Source: JAIVGV01 sp032229975 (lineage in GTDB: Bacteria; Acidobacteriota; Blastocatellia; Pyrinomonadales; Pyrinomonadaceae). From it: DNA of 64,000 bases. Made by a program: the position numbers and the translations under genes. The stretch covers positions 62,001-126,000 of the forward strand of contig JAVXVG010000022.1 in the NCBI GenBank assembly GCA_032229975.1. The letters run 5' to 3'. The notes below the pieces were generated by a model. The model was not told the origin of the DNA. It ran no database searches and was given only the letters and a program-made list of their open reading frames with translations. The first letter of the stretch is position 1. Each line of letters opens with the position of its first letter. This document shows positions 24,867-34,046 of this stretch, piece by piece.

Positions 24867-27800
24867 CTACTTTTCCGTTTTGATCGCTCTTGCCGCGAGG
24901 CTCGCGACGACCGTGATGAGTTCGGCGGGCTCGACCGGCTTGGGCAAGTGAATCTGAAAGCCTGCGACGAGCGCGCGCATACGATCTTCCGGGCGCGCGT
25001 AAGCCGTCAGCGCGGCGGCGGGAATGTCGCCGCCCTGTACGGCGGGCAGTTGGCGCACGCGACGCATGAGCGAGAAGCCGTCCTCGCCGGGCATCTCGAT
25101 GTCTGAGATGAGCACGTCGGCGCGCCAGCTTTCGAGCGTGCGCATGGCCGCTTCGGCGCTCGCCACGGCGACGACATCCGCGTGACATTGTTCGAGCACC
25201 GTCACCAGCAGAGCGCGCGAGTCCGCGTCATCTTCGACGACGAGCACACGCAGGCCCTCCAACTCCGTCGGGCACTCTAACTCTCCGAACGAGCTGTTGC
25301 CGTCCGCAGGTGTCTTAACTTCCAGAAGAGCACTCGTCGCCGCGACCGTGCTGCGCACCGCCGCGAGCAAAGGCAGCGTGACGCGGAAGGTGGCCCCCTC
25401 GCCCGCACCATTGCTCTCGGCCCTCACGCTCCCGCCGTGCAGTTCTACAAGGTGGCGCACGATTGCCAAGCCCAAACCCAGACCTCCGTGCGCGCGCGTC
25501 GTCGTCGGATCGGCTTGACGGAAGCGGTCGAAGACGTAGGGCAAAAATTCCGGCTCGATTCCCTGCCCCGTGTCCATGACCGCGACTTCGAGGTGCGAGT
25601 TCAAACGCGACAAGACGATCTGCACGCGGCCATCGCGCGGCGTGAACTTCACCGCGTTCGAGAGCAGATTCCAGACGACCTGCTGCAACCTGTCTGGATC
25701 GCCGGAGATGGGGCCCGCCCCGCGATCAAGCACGACTTGCAGTCGGACGCCTTTCGCCTCTGCCGCCGGGCGCACGCTATCGACCGCCGCTTCGATGACG
25801 GGCGCGAGTTCTACGGAGCGCACGTTCAGGCGAAGCTTGCCGCGAATGACGCGCGACACGTCGAGGATGTCGTCGATGAGTTGCACCTGCGCCTGCGCGT
25901 TGCGCTCAATGGTTTCGAGCGCGCGCACCTGCGTCGCTTCGTCGAGTTGGCCCGTGCCGAGCAGACGCGTCCAGCCGAGCACGGCGGTCAGAGGAGTGCG
26001 CAGCTCGTGCGAGAGCGTGGCGAGGAATTCGTCTTTGAGTCGATTCACTTCCTGCGCATCTCGATAGAGGCGCGCGTTCTCGACGGCGAGCGCGGCGCGG
26101 TGCGCGAGGTCTTCGGCGAAGGCGAGATCGGTTTCGTTGTAATGGCGGCCCGACTCGGCGGAGACGAAAGTGATCGCGCCGAGCACGCGTCCCTGCACGC
26201 TGAGCGGCACAGTCATCGCCGAGCGCAGGCCCAGCTCGCGCAGGATTCTCAACTGCTCTGCGTCGCGCGCGACGAGGGCCAGCAGTTCATCCGGGATGTT
26301 CGGGTAGAAGTCCGGCTCGCCCGTGCGGATGACTTTGGCGACGCCGTCGCGGTCGGAGAGCGATTGCGGATAGCGTTGTTCGAGTTCTATTGCGAACTCG
26401 ACCTTCGCCGCATCCTGATGCGCGACCGCAAGCCGTTTGATCGCGCGCTCGTCCGTGACCATATCGACCGCACACCAATCTGCGAGTCGCGGGACGACGA
26501 GGTTCGCAATGCGTCTGAGCGTCGCCTCGTAGTCGAGCGAGCTGACGAGGACTTCGCTCGCCTCGGCGAGAAAGCGTTGCGAGTCTTCGGCGCGGCGTCG
26601 GTCGTCGATGTCCGTGCTCGTGCCAAACCACTTGACGACGTGGCCCCCCGCATCGCGCAAGGGCACGGAGCGCGCGAGATGCCAGCGATAGCTGCCGTCC
26701 GAACCGCGTCGCAGGCGCAGCTCCACGTCGAAGCTCTCGCCCGTCTCGAAGGCGTGTTGCCATCCTTCAAGCACACCCTTGATGTCTTCGGGATGCACGA
26801 CGCTTTGCGCGAGTTTCGTGTCTTCCTCCTCACGCGACAGGCCAGTGTAGTCGTACCAGCGTTGATTGAAGTACTCGGACTGGCCGTCGGGCTGCGCCGT
26901 CCAGACGATCTGCGGGATCGACTCGGCGAGGAAGCGATAGTGCTCCTCGCTCGCCTGCGCCTTGATGCGCTCGCGCTGCGCGGCGTCGAAGAGGCGCGCG
27001 TTGTCCATCGCCACGGCCGCCTGCGCCGCGAGTCCTTCGATGATGCGCGCCGCGCGCTCCGTGAAGACGCTCTCTTCCGGGTGGCCGAAGAAGAGTCCGC
27101 CGTAAACTTCACCGGAGCGCGAGATGACCGGCACGGCGAGATAGCTCGTCACCGGCAGGTGGCCCTCGGGCATGCCGTAGTAAGGCGAGTTCTTGCCGTA
27201 GCGCGGGTCTTTCTTCACGTCGTTGATGCAGACAGTGCCCTCGCCCTTGAAGGTCGGCGCGAAGATGTCCGTGTTGCGCGGCATGGGGAAATGCGCGAAC
27301 GCCGAGCGCGGGACGCCGGAGAGCGTGTAGAGCATGAACGACTCGCCGTCCTCGTTGAGCACGTTGTAGAAGAACGAGCCGAAGTGCGCGTTCGAGATAT
27401 CGGTCGCGGCATCGGTCACAGCCTGCACGAGCTTTTGCAGATCGAGTTCGCCCGCGAGCGTCTGCCCGACGCGATTGACCGTCTCGATGATCTCCGACTG
27501 TTCGCGCAGGCCCTCCTCCGCGCGCTTGCGCTCGATGCCGAGGGCGATGCCGTTCGCGACTGACGCCATCGACTGAAGGACGGCTTCGGTCAGTGGGCGA
27601 CGCGCGAAGGTGGCCATCACGCCGACGAGTCGATCCTCGACGATCAGAGGATAGCCCGCGAAGGCGATCATCTCTTCGCGCTCAGCCCACTCCTTATCGC
27701 TGACGCGCGGATCGTCCGCCACGTCGTTGGTGAGATGAGGTCGTCGCTCTGCGGCGATGAGCCCGATCTTAAACTCGCCGACGCGGACGCGACTGTGCGC

Positions 27801-29468
27801 GCCGTCGAGGTGCGTGTACATCCCCGCGCTCGCTTGAAGCACGAGCACGTCCGCGCCTTCGTCGAGCGTCCAGATGCGCGCGAAGGCAACGTCCAAGTGT
27901 TCGACCAGAGTTTCGGCGCAGCGTTGGAGCATCTGCGGCAACGGCTTGTTCTCGATGAGCGCCGCGCCAATGTCTGCGCCGAGCGCGGCCAGTCGCGTGC
28001 GTTCGAGCAACGCTTCCTCGTCGCGCTTGCGCCCGGTAATATCGCGCGCCACGGCGGAGACGCCGAACATCTGCCCGTTCGCGCCCGCGATGGGCGAGAG
28101 TGTGAAGGCCACGTCAACGGGGCGGCCATCCTTTCTCATGCGGATGGTCTCATACTGACGTGCGCTGCGATCCTCTCTGAACTTCGCGAAGAGACTCTTC
28201 GCTTCGTCGGCGCGATCCGGCGGGGCGAGCAGCGACACGTCCTGCCCGATGGCTTCGGCGGCGGTGTAGCCGAAAATCTTCTCCGCGCCGTCGTTCCAAC
28301 TCGCGATCTTGCCGTCGAACGTTGAGCTGATGATGGCGTCGTCCGATGATTCGACGATAGCTGAGAGGAGCAAGCGCGACTCCTCCGCGCGCCTGCGCTC
28401 CGTGATGTCAACCGAGACGCCGACGATACCGACGACTGCGCCGCTCTCGTCGAAGACAGGCGTGTCTGTGACCAGCGCGGGGAACGCCGTGCCGTCGCGA
28501 CGCCGCACTTCAAACTCGCCCGTCCAACTCTGGCCCGCCGCGACGCGCGCCATGATCTCGGCGGCTTGCTCCTTCGACGCGTCCGAGGTCATGACTTCGA
28601 CGATGTTGCGACCCAAGACCTCCGCAGCAGACCAGGCGTAGAGTTTCTCCGCGAAACTGTTCCAGTAGGTGATCGTGCCCTGCGTGTCGGTGGCGATGAC
28701 CGACTGCTCAACCGTGTCGAGCAGTTGCGCCTGAAAGCGCAACGCCTCGGCTGTGCGCTCGCGCTCATCCTGCGCGCGCTTGACCTCCGTGATGTCGCGC
28801 GTGAAGCAACGCGTGTGGACGAAGCGGCCATCTTCCCACAGCACGTTCGAGTTGATGACGACGTGACGGATCGATCCATCCTTGCAACGCAGACGCGCCT
28901 CGTAGCCGTGCAGTTCCTCGTTGTGTGTCAGTCGCGTGAGGATGTCTGAGATCACTTCCGCGTCGGCGTGAAACTCCGTGATCTTGTGACCGATGTACTC
29001 GTCGCGCGTGTAGCCGAGCATCTCAAGCTCCGCGCGGTTCGTCCACAGGATCGTGCCGTCTGGCCCCACCCAATGCAGCCCCACGGTCGCGTTCTCGAAG
29101 AAGTCCGTCAGCTCGCGCTCGCGCTGTCGCAGTTCACCTTCGGCGTGCCTGCGCTGTTCGGTCAGCATCCAGATGAGCAGCGCGACGGCGACGAAGACAC
29201 CGAGTCGCAGGAAGGCGTCGGCGTTGTGGCTCCACGAATATCTCGGTTCAAAAAAGAGGTAGTCGGTGATTGGGATGGAGATGATGATCGAGAGCAGCCC
29301 CGCGCGGCGACCTCCATAGTGTGCGCTGACGACCACCGCAGCGTAGAAGAAGGCGAAGGGGAGCGGGATGCTGGCGAAGTAGAGCAGTTGTGTGATGGCG
29401 GCGGCTGCCGCCACCGAAAGGACGGCGAGACCGTAGCGCAAGATTTGCGAGCGTGCCCCTTGATTCAT
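24867..29468 (-). CDS. Hybrid sensor histidine kinase (DUF4118-PAS-GAF-HisKA-HATPase-REC)
   Basis: The 1533-residue kinase has, in order, a four-helix DUF4118 membrane module as in KdpD (about 10-105), three PAS domains (about 120-230, 245-360, 365-485), two GAF domains (about 505-660 and 670-840), a PAS (about 855-965), a third GAF (about 980-1130), HisKA with ATLSHELRTPLTAVLGW (His1154), HATPase_c with NLLSNAVKFTP and GLGLGLAIVRHLVELHGG, and a C-terminal receiver with Asp1456 (LISDIEMPGEDGF). No DNA-binding output or cognate regulator adjoins, so it is an orphan hybrid kinase whose target is unknown. GAGGAAG precedes the ATG. Confidence 0.93.
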   Translation of the reverse strand: MNQGARSQILRYGLAVLSVAAAAAITQLLYFASIPLPFAFFYAAVVVSAHYGGRRAGLLSIIISIPITDYLFFEPRYSWSHNADAFLRLGVFVAVALLIWMLTEQRRHAEGELRQRERELTDFFENATVGLHWVGPDGTILWTNRAELEMLGYTRDEYIGHKITEFHADAEVISDILTRLTHNEELHGYEARLRCKDGSIRHVVINSNVLWEDGRFVHTRCFTRDITEVKRAQDERERTAEALRFQAQLLDTVEQSVIATDTQGTITYWNSFAEKLYAWSAAEVLGRNIVEVMTSDASKEQAAEIMARVAAGQSWTGEFEVRRRDGTAFPALVTDTPVFDESGAVVGIVGVSVDITERRRAEESRLLLSAIVESSDDAIISSTFDGKIASWNDGAEKIFGYTAAEAIGQDVSLLAPPDRADEAKSLFAKFREDRSARQYETIRMRKDGRPVDVAFTLSPIAGANGQMFGVSAVARDITGRKRDEEALLERTRLAALGADIGAALIENKPLPQMLQRCAETLVEHLDVAFARIWTLDEGADVLVLQASAGMYTHLDGAHSRVRVGEFKIGLIAAERRPHLTNDVADDPRVSDKEWAEREEMIAFAGYPLIVEDRLVGVMATFARRPLTEAVLQSMASVANGIALGIERKRAEEGLREQSEIIETVNRVGQTLAGELDLQKLVQAVTDAATDISNAHFGSFFYNVLNEDGESFMLYTLSGVPRSAFAHFPMPRNTDIFAPTFKGEGTVCINDVKKDPRYGKNSPYYGMPEGHLPVTSYLAVPVISRSGEVYGGLFFGHPEESVFTERAARIIEGLAAQAAVAMDNARLFDAAQRERIKAQASEEHYRFLAESIPQIVWTAQPDGQSEYFNQRWYDYTGLSREEEDTKLAQSVVHPEDIKGVLEGWQHAFETGESFDVELRLRRGSDGSYRWHLARSVPLRDAGGHVVKWFGTSTDIDDRRRAEDSQRFLAEASEVLVSSLDYEATLRRIANLVVPRLADWCAVDMVTDERAIKRLAVAHQDAAKVEFAIELEQRYPQSLSDRDGVAKVIRTGEPDFYPNIPDELLALVARDAEQLRILRELGLRSAMTVPLSVQGRVLGAITFVSAESGRHYNETDLAFAEDLAHRAALAVENARLYRDAQEVNRLKDEFLATLSHELRTPLTAVLGWTRLLGTGQLDEATQVRALETIERNAQAQVQLIDDILDVSRVIRGKLRLNVRSVELAPVIEAAVDSVRPAAEAKGVRLQVVLDRGAGPISGDPDRLQQVVWNLLSNAVKFTPRDGRVQIVLSRLNSHLEVAVMDTGQGIEPEFLPYVFDRFRQADPTTTRAHGGLGLGLAIVRHLVELHGGSVRAESNGAGEGATFRVTLPLLAAVRSTVAATSALLEVKTPADGNSSFGELECPTELEGLRVLVVEDDADSRALLVTVLEQCHADVVAVASAEAAMRTLESWRADVLISDIEMPGEDGFSLMRRVRQLPAVQGGDIPAAALTAYARPEDRMRALVAGFQIHLPKPVEPAELITVVASLAARAIKTEK

Positions 29469-29774
29469 CTTCCTCTTCTTACGACTTCAATCGAAGACTT
29501 CGGACGGTGCTGCGCGCCGCGCCCTCACCGGACGCGAAGACGCCGCAAGCGTTCGTCGCGCGGAACGGGGGCGAGGACTTGATCGAGAACCTTACTGGCA
29601 ACGGGGGAAATGCGGACGAGCCACATGATACTAGATTTCGCTCGACGTGGAAACGCGAAGCCTCACGTGCGTGAACGCGTCGCCGCTTTCGCAGCGCGCG
29701 GCAAACGTAGTAAGCTATGCGCCAAACAGCAGTCTTCTTAAAATTCAGTCATTAAAGAGAGGCACTTAACTGCC
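29469..29774. other. Intergenic, 306 bases, divergent promoters expected
   Basis: The region lies between divergent kinase and isocitrate dehydrogenase genes and must hold both promoters, but I see no convincing hexamer pair. There is no heptamer repeat, hairpin with T run or coding frame with support. It is one of the few spacers in the window free of the repeat. Confidence 0.4.
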
Positions 29775-31238
29775 ATGTCAGAGAACGTTCCCATCACGGT
29801 CGCGCGCGGCGACGGCATCGGGCCCGAAATCATGGACGCGACGCTCGCGATCCTGAAAGGCGCGGGCGCGCGAATCGACATCGAAGAGATCGAGATCGGC
29901 GAGCGCGTCTATCTCGCAGGCAACGCGGCTGGCATCGACCCGAGCGCATTCGCATCTCTGCGTCGCACGAAAGTTTTTTTGAAAGCTCCGATCACGACAC
30001 CGCAGGGCGGCGGCTACAAGAGCTTGAACGTCACGGTCAGAAAAACTTTCGGGCTCTACGCCAACGTCCGCCCGTGCGTCTCCTATCATCCGTTCATCAG
30101 TACGAAGCATCCCATCATGGACGTGGTCATCGTCCGCGAAAACGAGGAAGACGTGTACGGCGGCATCGAGTATCAGCAGACCGGACAGGTGACGCAGTGC
30201 CTGAAACTCATCTCGCGACCGGGCACGGAGAAGATCGTGCGCTACGCCTTCGAGTACGCGCGACGCAACAACAGGAAGAAGGTGACGTGCTTCACGAAAG
30301 ACAACATCATGAAGATCACGGACGGCCTCTTCCATAAAGTCTTCGACGAGATCGCGACCGAATACACGGACATCGAGAACGAGCACTGGATCGTCGATAT
30401 CGGCGCGGCGAAACTCGCGGACACGCCCGAAGCCTTCGATGTCGTCGTGCTGCCGAATCTCTACGGCGACGTGCTCTCGGATGTCGCGGCGCAGATCGCC
30501 GGCTCGGTCGGTCTCGCTGGCTCGGCGAACATCGGCGAATCAATCGCGATGTTCGAGGCGATCCACGGCTCTGCTCCGCGTCGGGCCGGACAAAATTTGG
30601 CGAACCCTTCCGGTCTCTTCCTCGGCGCGATCATGATGCTCGTCCACGTCGGGCAGACGGACGTTGCAGAGCGCGCGCACAACGCTTGGCTCAGAACGAT
30701 TGAGGACGGCGTCCACACCTACGACATTTATAAAGATGGTGTGAGCAAGCAGAAGGTCGGCACTAGAGAGTTTGCCGAAGCGGTCGTCGCGCGCGTGGGC
30801 CAGAAGCCGGAGACTCTGAAAGCCGTGAGCTATCAATCGGCGGAGGCTGATGACGAAGGCACGTTCGCGAGTCGCATGGCGCGCACTTCGGAAGACTCTC
30901 GCAAGGAGACGGTCGGCGTTGACGTTTATCTCGACTGGACGGAAGGTAGCCCACAACAGTTGGGCGAAGCGGTCGAGAAGTTGAGCGGCGAAGGATTGAA
31001 GTTCTCTTCCATCAGCAACAGGGGCGTGAAGGTCTATCCCGGCGGCAGTCCAGAAACTTTCTGCTCCGATCACTGGCGCTGTCGCTTCGTCGCAGACGCG
31101 GGCGAAGGCGGCGTGGTGACACACGCGCAGATCGCCAGCTTGCTCACGCGCTTCTCGCAATCGAATTTCGACTTCATCAAGACCGAGAACCTCTGCAACT
31201 TCGACGGCAAGCCCGGCTACTCGCACGCGCGCGAATGA
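29775..31238 (+). CDS. icd: Isocitrate dehydrogenase, Thermus/Rickettsia-type
   Basis: The 487-residue enzyme belongs to the isocitrate/isopropylmalate dehydrogenase family and makes 2-oxoglutarate in the TCA cycle. Seen motifs are VARGDGIGPEIM, SLNVTVRKTFGLYANVRP (substrate loop), IVRENEEDVYGGIEY, CFTKDNIMK, and NLYGDVLSDVAAQIAGSVGLAGSANIG. The last is the metal-binding Asp region of the family signature. The ~145-residue C-terminal extension after residue 340 (VGVDVYLDW..., ISNRGVKVYPGG, CRFVADAGEG) is the mark of this longer subgroup. Cofactor preference (NAD or NADP) was not deduced. No clear Shine-Dalgarno is seen. Confidence 0.9.
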   Translation: MSENVPITVARGDGIGPEIMDATLAILKGAGARIDIEEIEIGERVYLAGNAAGIDPSAFASLRRTKVFLKAPITTPQGGGYKSLNVTVRKTFGLYANVRPCVSYHPFISTKHPIMDVVIVRENEEDVYGGIEYQQTGQVTQCLKLISRPGTEKIVRYAFEYARRNNRKKVTCFTKDNIMKITDGLFHKVFDEIATEYTDIENEHWIVDIGAAKLADTPEAFDVVVLPNLYGDVLSDVAAQIAGSVGLAGSANIGESIAMFEAIHGSAPRRAGQNLANPSGLFLGAIMMLVHVGQTDVAERAHNAWLRTIEDGVHTYDIYKDGVSKQKVGTREFAEAVVARVGQKPETLKAVSYQSAEADDEGTFASRMARTSEDSRKETVGVDVYLDWTEGSPQQLGEAVEKLSGEGLKFSSISNRGVKVYPGGSPETFCSDHWRCRFVADAGEGGVVTHAQIASLLTRFSQSNFDFIKTENLCNFDGKPGYSHARE

Positions 31239-31289
31239 AGCGACGCGCAGCAACGAGCAATCTATTACTTCAATCAAGGGAGAAGAATC

Positions 31290-31466
31290 ATGGGTGAGAA
31301 CAGAGAGCAGGAAGAGATCGGCGCGACGACCGAACAATACCCGCCGGTCGAGATGAGTCCCGGCGAGAAGTTGGCGGACAATCAGCCCCTCGCCTCGCCC
31401 GTCCCCGGCGCGCAGAGTTCCGTGGACGACGACATAAAGAAGGAAGTTAACTTGAACACCGAATGA
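31290..31466 (+). CDS. Small acidic hypothetical protein
   Basis: A 58-codon frame starts at an ATG preceded by AAGGGAG at 8 bases spacing. The product MGENREQEEIGATTEQYPPV... is acidic, hydrophilic, rich in Glu, Pro and Asp, with no membrane segment or signal peptide, and looks disordered. I recognise no family. Its strong ribosome binding site and location 51 bases after icd argue that it is real and cotranscribed. The stop codon lies 12 bases before a heptamer hairpin. Confidence 0.6.
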   Translation: MGENREQEEIGATTEQYPPVEMSPGEKLADNQPLASPVPGAQSSVDDDIKKEVNLNTE

Positions 31467-31478
31467 CGGAAGGCACTG

Positions 31479-31558
31479 AGTTACAAGTTGAAAGTTACAA
31501 GTTGCGAGTTGGATCGGTGCTTTGAGCTTTCCACTTTTAACTTTTAATTTTCAACTCT
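31479..31558. repeat. Heptamer-repeat inverted repeat (word AGTTACA)
   Basis: Left arm 31479-31511 is AGTTACA / AGTTGAA / AGTTACA / AGTTGCG in one 7-base phase. Right arm 31527-31558 is the inverted type (CACTTTT, AACTTTT, AATTTTC). It lies between the small acidic gene and the DinB gene. Here the DinB gene does have its own AAGGAG after the element. Confidence 0.85.
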
Positions 31559-31578
31559 TTCCAAGGAGAACATCATTC

Positions 31579-32106
31579 ATGTCAGCCACAGCCCCCGCGC
31601 GCCCCGAAGCCGGCGAGTATGCGCCCTATTATGAACAGTACGTTTCGCTCGTCCCCACAGGCGACATAGTTGAAACGCTCGAACGCCAGATGGCCGACAC
31701 GCTCGCGCTCCTGCGCTCCGTGCCCGAAGCTCGCGCGGGCTCTTCTTACGAACCCGGCAAGTGGAGCATCAAGGAAGTGGCCGGTCACGTCATCGACGGC
31801 GAACGTATCTTCTCTTACCGCGCGCTGCGCTTCGCGCGTGGCGATCAAACGCCGCTGCCCGGCTATGAACAGGACGACTACGCGCGCGTCGCCAACTACA
31901 ACGCGCGCACGCTCGCCGATCTCGCCGACGACTTCGAGCGCGTCCGCGCCTCGACCGTCTCGCTCTTTCGCTCCCTCGACAGTGAAGCGTGGCAGCGACG
32001 CGGGCTGGCGAGCGATAACGAAGTCTCGGTCCGTGCCCTCGCGCACATCATCGCCGGACACGAACTGCACCACGTCGGAATTTTGCGCGAACGCTACTTG
32101 CGATGA
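31579..32106 (+). CDS. DinB-family protein (putative metal-dependent hydrolase/transferase)
   Basis: The 175-residue four-helix-bundle protein has the DinB/DUF664 metal triad: His in AGHVIDGERIF and two His in GHELHHVGIL near residues 160-170. The segment YEPGKWSIKEVAGHVID is typical of the YfiT/DinB-2 group. Members act as thiol transferases or are uncharacterised; the function here is unknown. AAGGAG lies 10 bases before the ATG. Its stop overlaps the first start codon of purE (ATGA), so the two are coupled. Confidence 0.85.
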   Translation: MSATAPARPEAGEYAPYYEQYVSLVPTGDIVETLERQMADTLALLRSVPEARAGSSYEPGKWSIKEVAGHVIDGERIFSYRALRFARGDQTPLPGYEQDDYARVANYNARTLADLADDFERVRASTVSLFRSLDSEAWQRRGLASDNEVSVRALAHIIAGHELHHVGILRERYLR

Positions 32107-32729
32107 CGAAGAGACGCGGCGACACGCAGACGCGGAGACGCGGGGAGAAGTCGAACGACTCGCCCGCCTCAAACGCGCGAACGCACGAAGCTCGCGCGTC
32201 CATCGCCGCGTCGCCGCGTCGCCGCGTCGCGTCTCAACCTTCGCCGCTCGTCTCTGTCATCATGGGCAGCAAGTCCGACTGGGAGACGATGCGCCACGCC
32301 GACGACGTGCTCACAAAGTTCGACGTGCCGCACGAGTGTCGCATCGTCTCGGCGCATCGCACGCCCGCTTGGATGACTGAGTTCGCGTCGCAAGCGGAGT
32401 CGCGCGGTCTGAAAGTGATCATCGCGGGCGCGGGCGGCGCGGCACATCTGCCCGGCATGGTCGCGGCGCAGACAATCGTGCCCGTGCTCGGCGTCCCCGT
32501 CGAAAGCCGCGCGCTCAAAGGCATCGACTCGCTGCTCTCCATCGTGCAGATGCCCGCAGGCATTCCCGTCGGCACGCTCGCCATTGGACAAGCGGGCGCA
32601 ACCAACGCTGCGCTCCTCGCCATCGCCATCCTCGCGAACGAAGATGAAAGTTTGCGCGCGCGCCTGCGCGACTTTCGCCGCGAACAGGAACGACAAGTGC
32701 GCGAGTCGAAACTTGAAGGGCAAGCATGA
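32103..32729 (+). CDS. purE: N5-carboxyaminoimidazole ribonucleotide mutase with repeat-derived N-terminal extension
   Basis: PurE converts N5-CAIR to CAIR in purine synthesis; the core starts at residue ~48 (SPLVSVIMGSKSDWETM) and shows SAHRTP, GAGGAAHLPGM and the usual NAALLAIAILA end. The first 47 residues (Arg/Ser/Ala-rich, RRGDTQTRRRGEKSND) have no PurE counterpart. They are encoded by a GC-rich octamer hairpin (32111-32235) that lies inside the frame. Whether translation starts at the ATGA overlap with the DinB gene (32103) or near the core, for example at 32262, is not settled. purK follows after 60 bases. Confidence 0.88.
   Translation: MTKRRGDTQTRRRGEKSNDSPASNARTHEARASIAASPRRRVASQPSPLVSVIMGSKSDWETMRHADDVLTKFDVPHECRIVSAHRTPAWMTEFASQAESRGLKVIIAGAGGAAHLPGMVAAQTIVPVLGVPVESRALKGIDSLLSIVQMPAGIPVGTLAIGQAGATNAALLAIAILANEDESLRARLRDFRREQERQVRESKLEGQA
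32111..32235. repeat. GC-rich octamer-repeat inverted repeat inside the purE frame
   Basis: Left arm 32111-32150 reads GAGACGCG / GCGACACG / CAGACGCG / GAGACGCG in one 8-base phase. Right arm 32204-32235 is CGCCGCGT three times plus CGCGTCTC. The GAGACGCG and CGCGTCTC ends pair. The layout (tandem short words, inverted second arm, sitting at a gene junction) is the same as the AT-rich elements. Confidence 0.75.
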
Positions 32730-32733
32730 GAGA

Positions 32734-32816
32734 TTGATTCATCGATCCATTTCTCCATTGAATCAATGAACAAATGATCCAATGATCCAATGAGTCAATC
32801 CTCATCACTTATCACT
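32734..32816. repeat. Octamer then heptamer repeat at the purE-purK junction
   Basis: 32734-32797 divides into eight consecutive 8-mers (TTGATTCA, TCGATCCA, TTGAATCA, ATGATCCA twice, ATGAGTCA). The purK start ATG is the first triplet of the last one. 7-mers CACTTAT / CACTCAT follow at about 32806-32819 inside purK. The two halves of the octamer array are imperfect inverted repeats of each other. Confidence 0.8.
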
Positions 32817-33965
32817 CATCACCCGACACTTCCGATTCTCCCCGGCGCGACGCTTGGCGTGCTCGGCAGCGGTCAACTCGGTCGGATGTTCGCGCTCGCC
32901 GCGCGGCAGATGGGCTATCGCGTTCACACTTTCTCGCCCGCGCGCGACACGCCCACGGGTCAGGTTGCCGACAGAGAGATCGTCGCTGCTTACGAAGACC
33001 TCGACGCCGTGCGCGAGTTTGCGCGCGGGGTTTCCGCCGTCACCTTCGAGTTCGAGAACGTGCCCGCCGCGACCGCCGCCGCGATCAATGAGATCGTGCC
33101 CGTGCGACCTTCGGGCGACGCGCTCCACATCACGCAGCACCGCATCCGCGAAAAAACTTTCCTTGCACGCCACGGCTTCCCCGTCACAAAGTTTCGTCGC
33201 GTCTCAACAGTCAAAGAGTTCAACGACGCGCTCACGGAGATCGGCTTACCCGCAGTCTTAAAGACCGCAGGCTTCGGCTACGACGGCAAGGGCCAGTGGA
33301 CGATCAGAGATGAGACGGAAGCCGCGACAGCCTTCGACGCTCTTGACGCGCGTGAGGGCATACTCGAAGCCTTCGTGCCCTTCGAGCGCGAAGTCTCCAT
33401 CGTCGCCGCGCGCGGCTGCGATGGCGCGGTGACGAGCTACGGCGTCATCGAGAACGCGCACGCGCGCCACATCCTCGATCACTCAATCGCTCCGGCCCGC
33501 GTCTCGCCACGCATCGCGCGCGAGGCTGAAGAGATCGCACGCGCGCTGCTCTCCGAACTCGACTACGTCGGCGTGCTCTGCGTCGAGTTGTTCTTGACGG
33601 CGGACGAAAAACTTTTCGTCAACGAACTCGCGCCGCGCCCGCACAACTCCGGCCACTTCTCAATCGAAGCCTGCGCGACCGGCCAGTTCGAGCAACAGGC
33701 GCGCGCGCTCTGCAATCTCCCGCTCGGCTCGACCGAACAACTCCGTCCCGCCGCGATGGCGAATCTTCTCGGCGACCTCTGGCAAGGGGGCGAGCCCGAC
33801 TGGCGCGCGGCCCTCTCCGACCGGCGCGTCAAGCTACACCTCTACGGCAAACGCGACGCACGACCGGCGCGCAAGATGGGCCACCTCACCGCCCTCGCCG
33901 CGACCACCGACGAGGCCCTCCGCATAGTTCTCTCCGCGCGCGATGCGCTGACGCTTAATCGCTAG
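32790..33965 (+). CDS. purK: N5-carboxyaminoimidazole ribonucleotide synthetase
   Basis: The 391-residue ATP-grasp enzyme makes N5-CAIR from AIR, bicarbonate and ATP, feeding PurE. Motifs seen are LGVLGSGQLGRMFALAARQMGY near residue 22, TFEFENVP, PAVLKTAGFGYDGKGQW (ATP loop) and VNELAPRPHNSGHFSIEAC. The family begins at about the LGVLGSGQLG strand, so the first ~15 residues (MSQSSSLITHHPT) are extra and repeat-encoded. No ribosome binding site can be seen, because the upstream sequence is all repeat. Confidence 0.94.
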   Translation: MSQSSSLITHHPTLPILPGATLGVLGSGQLGRMFALAARQMGYRVHTFSPARDTPTGQVADREIVAAYEDLDAVREFARGVSAVTFEFENVPAATAAAINEIVPVRPSGDALHITQHRIREKTFLARHGFPVTKFRRVSTVKEFNDALTEIGLPAVLKTAGFGYDGKGQWTIRDETEAATAFDALDAREGILEAFVPFEREVSIVAARGCDGAVTSYGVIENAHARHILDHSIAPARVSPRIAREAEEIARALLSELDYVGVLCVELFLTADEKLFVNELAPRPHNSGHFSIEACATGQFEQQARALCNLPLGSTEQLRPAAMANLLGDLWQGGEPDWRAALSDRRVKLHLYGKRDARPARKMGHLTALAATTDEALRIVLSARDALTLNR

Positions 33966-33997
33966 AATTCCGCCAAACAGCCGCGACAAAAATTCTC

Positions 33998-34038
33998 TTG
34001 ACCATCAAAACTTTTGTTGTACTATTGTCGTAGTACAA
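33998..34038 (+). promoter_or_regulatory. Promoter and operator of the GntR-slipin operon
   Basis: TTGACC (33998-34003) and TACTAT (34020-34025) are 16 bases apart. Overlapping the -10 is a perfect inverted repeat, TTGTACTA at 34017-34024 and TAGTACAA at 34031-34038, with 6 bases between. The gene that follows encodes a YtrA-type repressor, so this is most likely its own operator. The start codon follows 9 bases later, giving a very short leader. Confidence 0.7.
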
Positions 34039-34046
34039 TAGCGAAC

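Noticed and set aside
25437..27563. 708-codon open frame on the plus strand opposite the hybrid kinase
   Set aside because: It lies wholly antisense to a gene with clear PAS, GAF and kinase motifs; its Arg/Ala/Val-rich translation shows no domain. High GC codon bias opens long antisense frames.
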